Shown piece by piece: positions 8,447 through 17,296 of a DNA stretch of 64,000 bases (position 1 is the first letter of the stretch; each line of letters opens with the position of its first letter). The position numbers and the translations under genes were made by a program. Source of the DNA: Amia ocellicauda (taxonomy: Eukaryota > Chordata > Actinopteri > Amiiformes > Amiidae); contig NC_089855.1 in assembly GCF_036373705.1 (NCBI RefSeq), positions 49,618,318-49,682,317 of the forward strand, read 5' to 3'. The notes under the pieces were generated by a model. The model saw only the letters and a program-made list of their open reading frames with translations, had not been told where the DNA came from and did not search any database.

Positions 8447-9004
8447 ATGAACACCAGAGAGCTCAACCACATCATGAATGCCCTGGACGGCTCACGGAAA
8501 GTGTTTCAAGGAGTCTACGCCTGCGACCAGCTGCCTAAATTTAAGATCAAGAATTTACCTGCAATGTACATAATCAACACACACCCTAAAAATATGCCCG
8601 GAGAACATTGGCTGGCTATTTATCTAAGGGAGGACCGCCGTGGGGAATTTTTTGATTCCTATGGAAACCCCCCGGATTTCAGACCTTTCCCTCGGAAGAT
8701 CAATAACTTTCTGCTCAACAACTGTCAAGAAACCATTTACAGCGGTCGTCAAGTACAAAGTCTTCAGACCTTCACTTGTGGTCAACACTGTGTGTTTTTC
8801 TTATATCATAGATCTAAAGGAAGGTCATACCCCGATATTATGTCCTTGTACAGTGAGGATTTAGGCCAAAATGATAAAAAAGTGGCAGAGTTTGTCAGGA
8901 CACTGTGGACCCCCCCTTATAACACAATTACTTACGACCCTAGCCAGCCATGTATACAGATGGGGTGTTCTTGTGAGGATTTTAAAAGATGTCATGCGTG
9001 TTAA
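8447..9004 (+). CDS. Adenain-like cysteine protease (185 aa)
   Basis: Maturation protease (C5 family type) that would cut capsid precursors. Start set at ATG 8447 (MNTRELNHI); an ATG 15 bp upstream inside the capsid gene is possible. Catalytic residues visible: H54 in GEHWLAIYL, D70 in EFFDSYG, Q107 and C115 in the CGQHC motif, close to the numbering and spacing of adenovirus protease. The Cys-rich C-terminus (GCSCEDFKRCHAC) is unusual and may bind metal or form disulfides. Identical in all three copies. Confidence 0.92.
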   Translation: MNTRELNHIMNALDGSRKVFQGVYACDQLPKFKIKNLPAMYIINTHPKNMPGEHWLAIYLREDRRGEFFDSYGNPPDFRPFPRKINNFLLNNCQETIYSGRQVQSLQTFTCGQHCVFFLYHRSKGRSYPDIMSLYSEDLGQNDKKVAEFVRTLWTPPYNTITYDPSQPCIQMGCSCEDFKRCHAC

Positions 9005-9182
9005 AGTGAAAAAATAATGAAAACAGCCTTTGAATCATTAGTTTTGTTTTTATTCAACACAAATCTTATACAAAGCAGGGTTATGTTATAAATAAATGTA
9101 CAACATTTGAAAATAAAAATAAAAAATAAAAAAATTGTTTGTCGGTTCCTTATTTACAGGGGAGACAAATAAAAACATGAGA
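9005..9182. terminator. Convergent 3' ends with overlapping poly(A) signals
   Basis: AT-rich gap between the plus-strand protease stop and the minus-strand 247-aa frame end. Plus-strand AATAAA occurs at 9091-9096 among others; minus-strand AATAAA (TTTATT on the plus strand) occurs at 9049-9054. The two transcript groups would overlap tail to tail. The same gap is at 35267-35444 and 55304-55481. Confidence 0.6.
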
Positions 9183-9926
9183 TTAATAAGCTTCCCAACG
9201 ATGGATAGATCCTGAGGAGGGTTGCTCAACACGGTCAGAGTAATGAGATATCGGCGTCAGATCAGTCACCACCTCTTTACACAGACGGATTTTTTGTCAC
9301 GTTTCCTGGTTAGGGACTGTTGATTGGGGCATGTTCAGACAGGCCATCGCCTGTAGGAAAGCATTCCAGCCTACAGGTCGGCGACTATCGGGTACCTTAT
9401 TAGTGCTAGTGACACTCTTCAACAAATCAAACATGTGTGAACCTTTGATCAGTTGTCCTTTAAAAACAAATTCACCCTGTTCATTCCAAGTCGTTACCCG
9501 CGGTTTCTGAACCATTTTGTGCAGAATATATTCTGCATGTCTTTTGCTTCTGGCCGGCATGTTTCTCAAAACATCCGTTACAACATCTCCCTCTGAACTC
9601 TCAACAGGTTCGGGCACCGCAACATCTTTATCAACCGTACCCCCCGCATCAGTCCCAGAACCATTTTCTTGAGAGGCCATGGTTAAAGTTAAAATGTTTT
9701 GATCTTTTTCACCCTGTCTAACCAGACGGAGGTAGCACTGTAACGTGTTGCTATACATCTGGGCTTTGGAATACTGATTTAAATCGGCCCTGGCCAGTAT
9801 AGCTTTCATTTCAGAGTCCAGGTTGTTTTCGGCCGTTTGTCTAATGGGCTCTGGCCCGACAACATTTTTTCTCAGTTTCTCAAGCTGCTCCTGAGGGATC
9901 AAAAACATTTTCTGAGCATATTCCAT
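9183..9926 (-). pseudogene. 247-aa conserved Maverick protein, truncated by nonsense in E1
   Basis: In E2 and E3 this frame codes 247 aa. Here CGA has become TGA (9297-9299), a C-to-T change at a CpG, leaving 209 aa and removing the last 38 codons, which stay open to 9183. Two other changes are specific to this copy: an R-to-C in LQRYLR and an M-to-T in IRQMAEN. The folded-looking part (N-terminal helices and the region around GQLIKGSHMFDLL) lies before the stop, so residual function cannot be excluded. Confidence 0.75.
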
Positions 9927-9928
9927 TA

Positions 9929-10264
9929 TTAACCCACTCTGGAAGCTAGAAGACTGGTTAGGAAAGGCACGGCTATGCTCAACAGCGGTCCTATAAAACC
10001 TCCGGTTTGATTAATCTTCTTTCTTTTTCTTTTAATAGAATACTTCTTATTAGCGATGATCTTGATAACCGCTTTTTGTTTTTTGAGTTTAGAATGTTGA
10101 GAAGGGGTTAGGGGTATATTACCGCGTAAGATGTTAAAAGCTATTTCACACAGGGTCTCGATCAAATCCGAGGGGGCCCCTGCCAGCACAGCTTTCCTAT
10201 GGCGCGGGCTCCCCTCAAATAACATTTGCAAAAGCGGCAGATTTCTTTTAATCCGAACAGACAT
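9929..10264 (-). CDS. 111-aa basic protein with hydrophobic tail
   Basis: Small conserved Maverick-type protein, 2 bp upstream of the 247-aa gene on the minus strand. The N-terminal half is helical and includes the GAPSDLIETLCEIA stretch. Next comes a Lys/Arg-rich block (about residues 68-84, KKYSIKRKRKK) and a C-terminal glycine/hydrophobic segment (GGFIGPLLSIAVPFLTSLLA) that could be membrane-active or amphipathic. A minor virion/core role is inferred from composition; no function is proven by the sequence. Confidence 0.7.
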   Translation of the reverse strand: MSVRIKRNLPLLQMLFEGSPRHRKAVLAGAPSDLIETLCEIAFNILRGNIPLTPSQHSKLKKQKAVIKIIANKKYSIKRKRKKINQTGGFIGPLLSIAVPFLTSLLASRVG

Positions 10265-10270
10265 TCTTAT

Positions 10271-10942
10271 TTATTTCCTTTTCTTTAGCACATACACTGC
10301 CGGCCAATCGGGCGGGCACAAACCTGTTCTGAGGCGAAAGTCTTCTGGGGTTTGTGCTTTTAAGTCCACAATCAAGTACCCGTAGGGTTTTTTGGTGGCA
10401 TCCTCAAATGCCTCCAAAAAGAATTTGGTCTGGTTAGGGTACATTTGACGAGCCAAGACGGTGACCTGTAGTTTATCTCTGGGGTTTTTAAAAAGAATTA
10501 TATAATTGGCATTTAAATTAATAGTGCGGCTTTTTTTACCTTGAAAAAATAGATTTTGAACTAAATAAATAATACTTAAATTCCTATGATGAGTGTACTT
10601 TGTGAAAGCTTTTTCCACTTCACTGTTGTCACCGGCCTGCTCCATCAGGTCATCAAGGATCACTAGATTAGTTTGTCCGGGCGGGAACAGGTCATCGTCA
10701 CACAACGAGGCGGGGAGACCTTGCACAAATTTCAGATTATTTTTTTTTGATGCCAAATCATCGTAGAGAGGTTGCCAGCAAGAGTAACACCACACTATGT
10801 TGTCAAGAGCTTGGGACACGGTTGCGTCCACATCTTCTATGATGTTCTTTATAAGATAGCTCTTACCCGAATTGGAGGGACCGGCTATAATACAGGAGAA
10901 AGGGTGTTGAAGTCTGTTATCAAAACCACTGCTAATATCCAT
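10271..10942 (-). CDS. A32/FtsK-type DNA packaging ATPase (223 aa)
   Basis: Genome-packaging motor ATPase. Walker A GPSNSGKS at residues 21-28; Walker B LVILDD at 93-98; LVQN at 127-130 fits the sensor motif after the third strand. The length is usual for Maverick ATPases. The start overlaps the polymerase 3' end by 11 bp, so both are probably on overlapping minus-strand transcripts. All key residues are present in this copy. Confidence 0.92.
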   Translation of the reverse strand: MDISSGFDNRLQHPFSCIIAGPSNSGKSYLIKNIIEDVDATVSQALDNIVWCYSCWQPLYDDLASKKNNLKFVQGLPASLCDDDLFPPGQTNLVILDDLMEQAGDNSEVEKAFTKYTHHRNLSIIYLVQNLFFQGKKSRTINLNANYIILFKNPRDKLQVTVLARQMYPNQTKFFLEAFEDATKKPYGYLIVDLKAQTPEDFRLRTGLCPPDWPAVYVLKKRK

Positions 10943-13900
10943 AAGGCAGAGTGGTATAATCAGTCTTCAACACTCTTTTATTGTACACCACCCTGAACCG
11001 TTTGTTTAGTGATCTATTTTCCAATGTGTACCCCTTTTTATTGTGATAGATCTGATTTCCGGCTGTAATAATCTCGCGAGGAGGCGCGTCTTTCTCGGTT
11101 ACAAAACTTTGTACCAGGGTCGTCAGAGACTTGATGTTAATGAGCTTGTTGTTACAATGGTTCAGAGTGAAACCCTTAACTTTCATACAGGTCTTACCCG
11201 CAGCCGTTCTGTATGCGTAAGTCTTAGGACCCCCTGAAACAAACTCCACTATGTGGTCCTGAGGATCTAGCTCGCTCGTTAACTCCCCAAGGTAGTCCCC
11301 GAGGGGAGGGACCCAATCCCCTGGCCTGGTGACAAAGATTACAGAGTCAGTATCATGATAGAGCGTGCGTTCCTGCAGCTGATCCATTAAGTTGTACAGT
11401 TCAAGCCGGGCGTAAGCCGTGGTAAAAACCGCTATGAAAACATTAACGTTTCCCTGTTTGGTGGGGAAATCTTTAGGGGCCCTCCACTGGACCTGTGCCA
11501 CGTGGTCATTTAAGAATTGAAAGTGTGATACTGCATGTTGTTTGGAAAAGATAAATTCTATAAACTGTTCAGGGGTTTTAATCAAGGTTGTGTTTAGACG
11601 GTTATTTCTTTCCCCAAACTTACCCCACAGACTGTTTAAAATCAGTTTGGACATTTGTCTCTTGGCGGGGTTTACAGTTATGTTCCCCGGCTCTAGACGG
11701 ATCCCTTCCTTTTCAAAATATTGCTGAACGTACCGCTCTTTGGCAGCGGAGTCAACACACCATGAGGGATAGCCCGATGCCTCCTGTTTCCCTATCAGAT
11801 GGGTCATAATGTACTCAGCAAAAAGAGTATCAGATTTTTCAGAAAAATGCCAAACCTCATACACCTTACCGACTCTGTAACCTTTCTCCACCGCCTTGTC
11901 AAGCTCAATGCTACACCAGACACCCGTCAGCGCTCTCTCGTCATCACTGTGCAGACAAGAGGTATTTTGATTTTCAGTTTCCACACACGTTCTACACAGA
12001 GGGAACATCAATTTTCCCGAACACCTGTAAGGCAACACGGGTAGGAACAGCTCACGAGGAGGGTACATGGTGACTTTGATCAAACCAAAGTACTGTCCGA
12101 TTTCGAGAAAGTCACGATAAACAATGGTTGGATGCCCCACCGGGTACATTTTGGTCTTGTTGACATAAGGGTACAGACTGGTGAAATCATAGTAATCTAC
12201 TCTCTCACCCTCCTTTACCTCATAATGTAAACAGAGGGCGTTGGTACGACCCCCAAATAACGCATCCCTGGGCTCTAGACGTTCAGGAAAGTCCAAGGTT
12301 TCCATAAACCGTTGTACCCCCACATCCTGTTGCTTCAGGGTCGTCCACGCGTGTTCCCAAATCACCAGTACATTCAAACCATAGGTGTTTTTTAAAGTTT
12401 CAATTCGTTCCTGGAAATCATAGTACATATCACCGCAGAGTTTTTGTGTTACGGGGTTAAAGGTGTTTGGGTCGAAGCACTGAGGACAGCCATGGTAAAT
12501 ACAACCAGCAAACTCATAAGCGGTACGCCGCCCGGACACGTCGCTAAAACCGTCTAAGTAGTAAGGACCCATTTTGACTTCCCCTTGATTTAAAGCATGT
12601 CTGATGAAGATGTTATCCCGGGCACTCAGATATTCCAGCCACTGTATGGAGACAGTCGAAAAGTTCTTTTGTCTAGCACGATAGTTGTCAGAAGTGGTGT
12701 CCGCTATAGTGTTTTTCTGCAAGAAATTGGATCGATACATTTTCATGCAGAGAGACGCTATGGTCACACTTTGCAAAGGGTCGAGACCCGACGTGTTGAT
12801 AACCTCGGTGCGGAAACGCAAACAGGCTTCTTTAAGGATCACCACATCATTTTTACAATAAGCGGCCATCTCTTCTCGGAAATCAAAAACACCCCCCTTA
12901 ACCGTATTGTACCATTTAAAGAATTCCTCCCTCTCATGAGACATCATAGTATCAACCCCATAATAAGAGGCGGGCGGGTAGGACCCTCGATAATTTTGAG
13001 TGTCCTTAGTATTAAAAAAATGGCAGAACCAACCTTTCTTCTGAGCCTCAAAACCCAGAGCTTTAGGCAAAGCGCTCAATTTCATGGGGAGGAAATTTAA
13101 CGAGTCTATGTAACGTTGGTTGAAAGCCTCGTCGGTGAAACACATGATCTTGCTACCCTGAGCTATTATTTTTGGGGTCACCCCATTTTCCACCAGATAC
13201 TTCATCAATATGTAAGAATCATAACCCTTAGCATTGTGGGCAATAAATGTGTAATTGAGGTATTTTGGACCGCGATACCGCGTAAAGAAATCCCTGACAC
13301 AACTCTCACCGCTAGCTGACCACTCACAATCCAACATGTCAATACAGTGTATATAATTAGCAACATGGACCCCGTTTTCTTGCCGGCATTCAAAATCAAA
13401 AAAGACATACCGGTTGTGCGGCGGCTCCTTTTTAACCGGCTGAATAAAGCACTGGTGTTCAGACCCCGGGGTTAAATCCGCATTACAGATCCTACATCTC
13501 GGTTCCAGACATTTGTGTGGTTTAACCTCATGAAAACGGTACTGGAGGCAACACTGCGGGCAATATTTAGTTTGATCACAATAACTCCGTTTTTTAACCC
13601 CCTCAGCAGCGGCCCTCTGCACCTTATGTTCGGAAAAACAGAACGCGGAGAGACAAATCCTTAAGCAATCTTTACATCGGATGGTAGGGGCCAAACCCTT
13701 ACGACATTGCGGATTGAAACAGACGTTACAGTAACCGTCACAGCGGTGCTTAAGCTTATCATTGAAGGCCTTATAACACCAATGACAAACATACGAACAA
13801 CCCAAAAAAGCCGTCAAACTCTTTATTCCAAAGTAATGACTATCACTTAGGAAGAGAAACAGTGTCTGTGTATGGGTTTCAGGATGTGTCTGAAATTTCA

Positions 13901-14948
13901 CAAATACTTCCTTTACCTCACAACGGTACCACACAACAATTTTTAAAGACAACAACTCCTCAAACATGGCAATGTCTGAAAAGGCAACCATCTGTTGAGA
14001 GTTTAAGCCGGCCCTCTGATGAAGCATTAAAGCCTCTTGCATAGCTTGGGGTTCAGGCATGTCGGGGGTGAGTAGTTTTATTAAACTGTAAGCAAAACAG
14101 AGCTTATTGTCCCCATTGGAACTCACCACTAATTGCCTGAGCTTGTTCCTAATTATGTCGTTCTTCAAGCATTTCGACAGTCTTCTAAGCGCCCCACCCT
14201 CAGGGTTAGGAACCACATTCATTACCAGAGACAGACTTTCATCAGCTAAGATGGATGCGTTACTTTGCAATAACGCTTCGATTTTAGCCAGAAATTCATC
14301 AACATCTAAATTATCTCCACTCAGCATTACAGATAGGTTGCTAAACAAATCATCCCCTCTGAGTTCTAACTGTACAACATCTCGAGGTCTGACCCTTTCA
14401 GCAACCTGTTCAAGCATGTTTTGCAAGGCCTCGTGTATGTTGACAAATATTTCTGCATAATTGTCACAATTTAAAAGTTCTGCAAAATTAAAACGCTGAA
14501 TCATTTCAAAATTGTTATAGGCCGGTCTATCTATAATCACGGGATCACTGGTACTTTTGGACACATCATCATTTTGAACAAAGCCTTCAACCCCTACATT
14601 CTCACAGAGCATGTCATCCACAGCCTTATCAGTCTCAGAACCCTCCACATTCCGAACACCCCCACCGCTGACATCTACAAAACCCCCTTTTTGAGGAGGC
14701 TCATTTAAAGCCTGTAAAAGTCCTTCAAAGATATCCACCCGGTTAATGTCAAGACCCTCCTCTATAGTGACGGCTGCTTCTGCCGCCGTACTGTGTTCTA
14801 ATTGTCTCAAATCATTTATAATAGGGGCAGAATTTGGTCGGGGTAGCGTCTCCAAAGCCTCCACCATTTCAAACAAATCGGGGTGAACTAGGGGTTGAAC
14901 CTCTATAAGCGCTACCGTTGGGAGGTGGTTATTTAGATCATTGACCAT
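10932..14948 (-). CDS. Protein-primed family B DNA polymerase with N-terminal OTU-like and Zn-rich regions
   Basis: The frame is open from 14969 but begins there with GTG; the first ATG is at 14948 (codon 8), used here. Numbering below counts from 14969. Residues 285-390 look like the OTU-like domain of Maverick polymerases (C291 in KLCFAYSLIKLL, H378 in SDSHYFGI). Residues 391-507 are a Cys/His-rich zinc-binding region. Exonuclease motifs: FDFE (524-527), HNAKGYD (578-584), YCKND (704-708). An AYEFAGCIYHGCPQC...WEHAW segment lies at 817-874. Polymerase motifs: DFTSLYP (928-934), KLILNSLWGK (1108-1117), YHDTDS (1204-1209), then GPKTY. It would replicate the linear element from its ends. K1059 is I in this copy only. 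Confidence 0.92.
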   Translation of the reverse strand: MVNDLNNHLPTVALIEVQPLVHPDLFEMVEALETLPRPNSAPIINDLRQLEHSTAAEAAVTIEEGLDINRVDIFEGLLQALNEPPQKGGFVDVSGGGVRNVEGSETDKAVDDMLCENVGVEGFVQNDDVSKSTSDPVIIDRPAYNNFEMIQRFNFAELLNCDNYAEIFVNIHEALQNMLEQVAERVRPRDVVQLELRGDDLFSNLSVMLSGDNLDVDEFLAKIEALLQSNASILADESLSLVMNVVPNPEGGALRRLSKCLKNDIIRNKLRQLVVSSNGDNKLCFAYSLIKLLTPDMPEPQAMQEALMLHQRAGLNSQQMVAFSDIAMFEELLSLKIVVWYRCEVKEVFVKFQTHPETHTQTLFLFLSDSHYFGIKSLTAFLGCSYVCHWCYKAFNDKLKHRCDGYCNVCFNPQCRKGLAPTIRCKDCLRICLSAFCFSEHKVQRAAAEGVKKRSYCDQTKYCPQCCLQYRFHEVKPHKCLEPRCRICNADLTPGSEHQCFIQPVKKEPPHNRYVFFDFECRQENGVHVANYIHCIDMLDCEWSASGESCVRDFFTRYRGPKYLNYTFIAHNAKGYDSYILMKYLVENGVTPKIIAQGSKIMCFTDEAFNQRYIDSLNFLPMKLSALPKALGFEAQKKGWFCHFFNTKDTQNYRGSYPPASYYGVDTMMSHEREEFFKWYNTVKGGVFDFREEMAAYCKNDVVILKEACLRFRTEVINTSGLDPLQSVTIASLCMKMYRSNFLQKNTIADTTSDNYRARQKNFSTVSIQWLEYLSARDNIFIRHALNQGEVKMGPYYLDGFSDVSGRRTAYEFAGCIYHGCPQCFDPNTFNPVTQKLCGDMYYDFQERIETLKNTYGLNVLVIWEHAWTTLKQQDVGVQRFMETLDFPERLEPRDALFGGRTNALCLHYEVKEGERVDYYDFTSLYPYVNKTKMYPVGHPTIVYRDFLEIGQYFGLIKVTMYPPRELFLPVLPYRCSGKLMFPLCRTCVETENQNTSCLHSDDERALTGVWCSIELDKAVEKGYRVGKVYEVWHFSEKSDTLFAEYIMTHLIGKQEASGYPSWCVDSAAKERYVQQYFEKEGIRLEPGNITVNPAKRQMSKLILNSLWGKFGERNNRLNTTLIKTPEQFIEFIFSKQHAVSHFQFLNDHVAQVQWRAPKDFPTKQGNVNVFIAVFTTAYARLELYNLMDQLQERTLYHDTDSVIFVTRPGDWVPPLGDYLGELTSELDPQDHIVEFVSGGPKTYAYRTAAGKTCMKVKGFTLNHCNNKLINIKSLTTLVQSFVTEKDAPPREIITAGNQIYHNKKGYTLENRSLNKRFRVVYNKRVLKTDYTTLPYGY

Positions 14949-14965
14949 CTGTAACAGGTCGGGGT

Positions 14966-15169
14966 TCACGGTAAGTCTGGTAATTCACATTCTATCGGTG
15001 GTGATTGGGGGTTATTTAAATCATTTATCATTTGTAATAGTTCCTGGTTCATTGGGACATCAGAGGAGTTCACAACAGGGCCGAGGGTGTTCTCTCGGGA
15101 AGGTCTTTTTGGGGCCCTAACTTGTTCATAATCCTTTAGTTTGTGAGTTCTTTTACCAAGTCCGGACAT
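14966..15169 (-). CDS. 67-aa ORF directly upstream of polymerase
   Basis: ATG-initiated frame with a basic N-terminus (KRTHKLKDYEQVRAPKRP) whose stop codon overlaps the first codon of the open polymerase frame (GTGA). Its end carries MNQELLQMINDLNN, nearly repeated as NPDLLQMVNDLNN at the start of the polymerase frame. It may be a 5' part of the polymerase reached by splicing, frameshifting or reinitiation, or a small separate protein. Conserved in all three copies (one D-to-Y change in E2). A start shared with the spliced gene (ATGTCCGGA) is notable. Confidence 0.5.
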   Translation of the reverse strand: MSGLGKRTHKLKDYEQVRAPKRPSRENTLGPVVNSSDVPMNQELLQMINDLNNPQSPPIECELPDLP

Positions 15170-15173
15170 TTTT

Positions 15174-15186
15174 TTTATTTTTTATT
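15174..15186 (-). terminator. Poly(A) signals of the spliced gene
   Basis: Two AATAAA signals on the minus strand (15174-15179 and 15181-15186), about 50 nt after the stop of the six-exon gene and just before the ATG of the 67-aa ORF. The transcript probably ends here. Confidence 0.5.
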
Positions 15187-15232
15187 TTTCCAACAACCCA
15201 CAATAGTAAGGCGTTTTGTATCTATTAAAACA

Positions 15233-17268
15233 TTAAATACGGTACAATTCGTTAGTAAGGGTATTAATAAGGGTGTTTTGGCTCTCTATCACAAGGTTTT
15301 GCCCCACTAACACAAGTCTTTGATTTAGTAACAAGGTATGTAGCAACTCATGCCGACCTTCAGGAAGTAGCTCCGGGGGATGGTGTCCTGGCTCAGCTGC
15401 AAAGGATGGTCGCTCCGGTAAATCTCGGTCGAAGGAGGCAGGGAGCGAGCGTATACTCACGGACGGAGACCAAGAAGGCCTTTGCGGTGACACCCTGGCC
15501 AATCGCGGTGTACTGTTCAGCGTTTCTGTAGCCAAGAAACGGGGCTGGGGGGACGATGTTGAAACCAGTCCGTCGTTGGGTGGTGTGTCAACCCTGACTG
15601 ACGGCGACCCCTGAGGTTGTTGGTTGCCTGTATTTGTTCCGCCCGACAATGCGGCGGGCTGAATCTGGATTGTTGAATTACCCCCAGAAGGCTGTGGCCT
15701 GAGTAGATGTTGGGGGGTCTCCAAGACCACCGTGGGGGATCCTCTCGGTGATCTCTCCGGGGAAGATGTTTGATCCCACTTAGACGGGGTAATTGTCCTC
15801 AATAGCTCATCCACAGAATGACTATCCCAAGAGTCTTGGGAAGAATAAAAATATACATTACATTTACATCTTTAAACGGCGACAGAAATCAAACTTAAAA
15901 CAGCATGTCCAGGAACTTCAAAACCTTTAGCTTTTTTAGACCTTTGAAAATAGGCTTAGACATTCACTACAACGCCTTATTATTTACAGACAATATATTT
16001 ATTAGGACTTGATAATAAATGTAAAACAGAGAAGCCTCTGTAAATAAACTGTTTCTTAAATGTAATATTGTTAATAAAACACTTTTTATACACACACACA
16101 CCACATTTCATTTTTAAACGAACCTTCCAAGTGTAAACGCTTCCTGATCCCGGGACTTCCTGTTTCACAAACGTTTTCACGATCTGTTTAAATATTAAAT
16201 ACAATGAACACCTTCAAGCCTTTTCCTACAGCCACTTTAAAACAGAAGTATAATTGCGGGAGATAAGCCAAACAACTTACTAAAACCTTTCGGACAGCTT
16301 TACTTCCTAACCAGATGGTCGGGCAATCGGTCATTTCTAAACACATGCCCCAGAAACAAGCCTAGACCTGTCCGGACTTCTAAAGATCTTTCCCAGAACC
16401 CCCAAGACCTACAGGAAATGGGCACCCCTCGCTTAAATATTAGCCCTCAACGGGCAAACAAAACCCTTTTAAAAACATTAAAGTTTGAAAGATCTTACTT
16501 ACCTCCAAAGAATAATCGTTTCTTATGTTTTTCAGCTGGTTTAGCTTTTTGCACTTCTGTGAAGGTAAGAGACATGTTTAACCTTTAACCACCCCGCTTT
16601 ATAAAAAGCTTTAACCTCTTACAAGCGGCAGATATATACTCACCGCTATCAGATACAGGGGCTGACGGCCTTTCAGATTCTTGAAAGGTTACGGTTCTCG
16701 AAGGTAAAACTAAACAAGCCCTCGATGTGGAAGGCCTTTCGTTGTCTCGAACCACGTTTCTTAATACTGTTAGAAAGGATATTTTTTTAAATTAACAAAA
16801 CGGGCCTCAAACATCTTACAGAAACGTTATACAAACAAACAGGGGTTTAGTTCTTACCCGGTCGGCAGACAGCCTGTCTAGGGACAACCACTTCTCTTGG
16901 TTGATCCTCGGAGACATTAATCACAGGCCTTTCGATAGTTTCTGTGTAATTAAAGAGACCGCCATTAATATATATTAAAACGTTTTCATAACTCTAATGA
17001 GCCGCTTCAAAACACAACCACACACCCATACATAAGAACCCTTGAGCGCAAACACAAAAATCTTACCGTCGTTGTTCCAGATGATCTCCTCAGCATTGGG
17101 AATTAACTCCTGTTGACTGGCTGAAAAATAATTTTACAGAACTTAAAACAGATGTTATAACCTTATTTACAATACATGCCCACAACCCGCTCTGGGTCAA
17201 TGAAAATAATCTGAAGACTTACCTAAAAACTCGTTTAAATCAAAGTCGTTGATGTTGTTTCCGGACAT
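15233..17268 (-). CDS. Six-exon spliced gene (about 320 aa), function unknown
   Basis: Read from splice sites. Exons on the minus strand: 17223-17268 (ATG at 17268), 17067-17120, 16858-16941, 16644-16766, 16503-16556, 15233-15834. Every intron starts GTAAG or GTGAG and ends AG after a pyrimidine-rich tract. All five introns are phase 1 (sizes 102, 125, 91, 87 and 668 nt) and the joined frame is open to the stop at 15233. The last exon has no ATG of its own. The product is low-complexity and Ser/Pro-rich with repeated ERP/PER motifs, a basic KHKKRL patch in exon 5 (possible nuclear signal), an acidic Asn/Asp N-terminus, and a C-terminal helical LLHTLLLNQRLVLVGQNLV stretch suitable for oligomerisation. 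The place upstream of the polymerase resembles the adenovirus E2 unit. No terminal-protein similarity is seen; a regulatory or replication-accessory role is inference. Confidence 0.72.
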
Positions 17269-17296
17269 TGTTGATCTTTAGGCTTAAATCGAAAGG

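Noticed and set aside
12597-13100. 167-codon plus-strand frame opposite the polymerase
   Set aside because: Antisense shadow of the polymerase coding sequence.
15980-16204. 74-codon minus-strand frame inside the long intron of the spliced gene
   Set aside because: Starts at a non-ATG codon, is not needed for the exon chain, and resembles nothing known. It could be an alternative exon, but no fitting splice sites in phase were found.
15233-17268. Terminal protein for protein-primed replication encoded by the spliced gene
   Set aside because: Position fits an E2-like unit, but no similarity or recognisable priming motif is visible, so function is left open.
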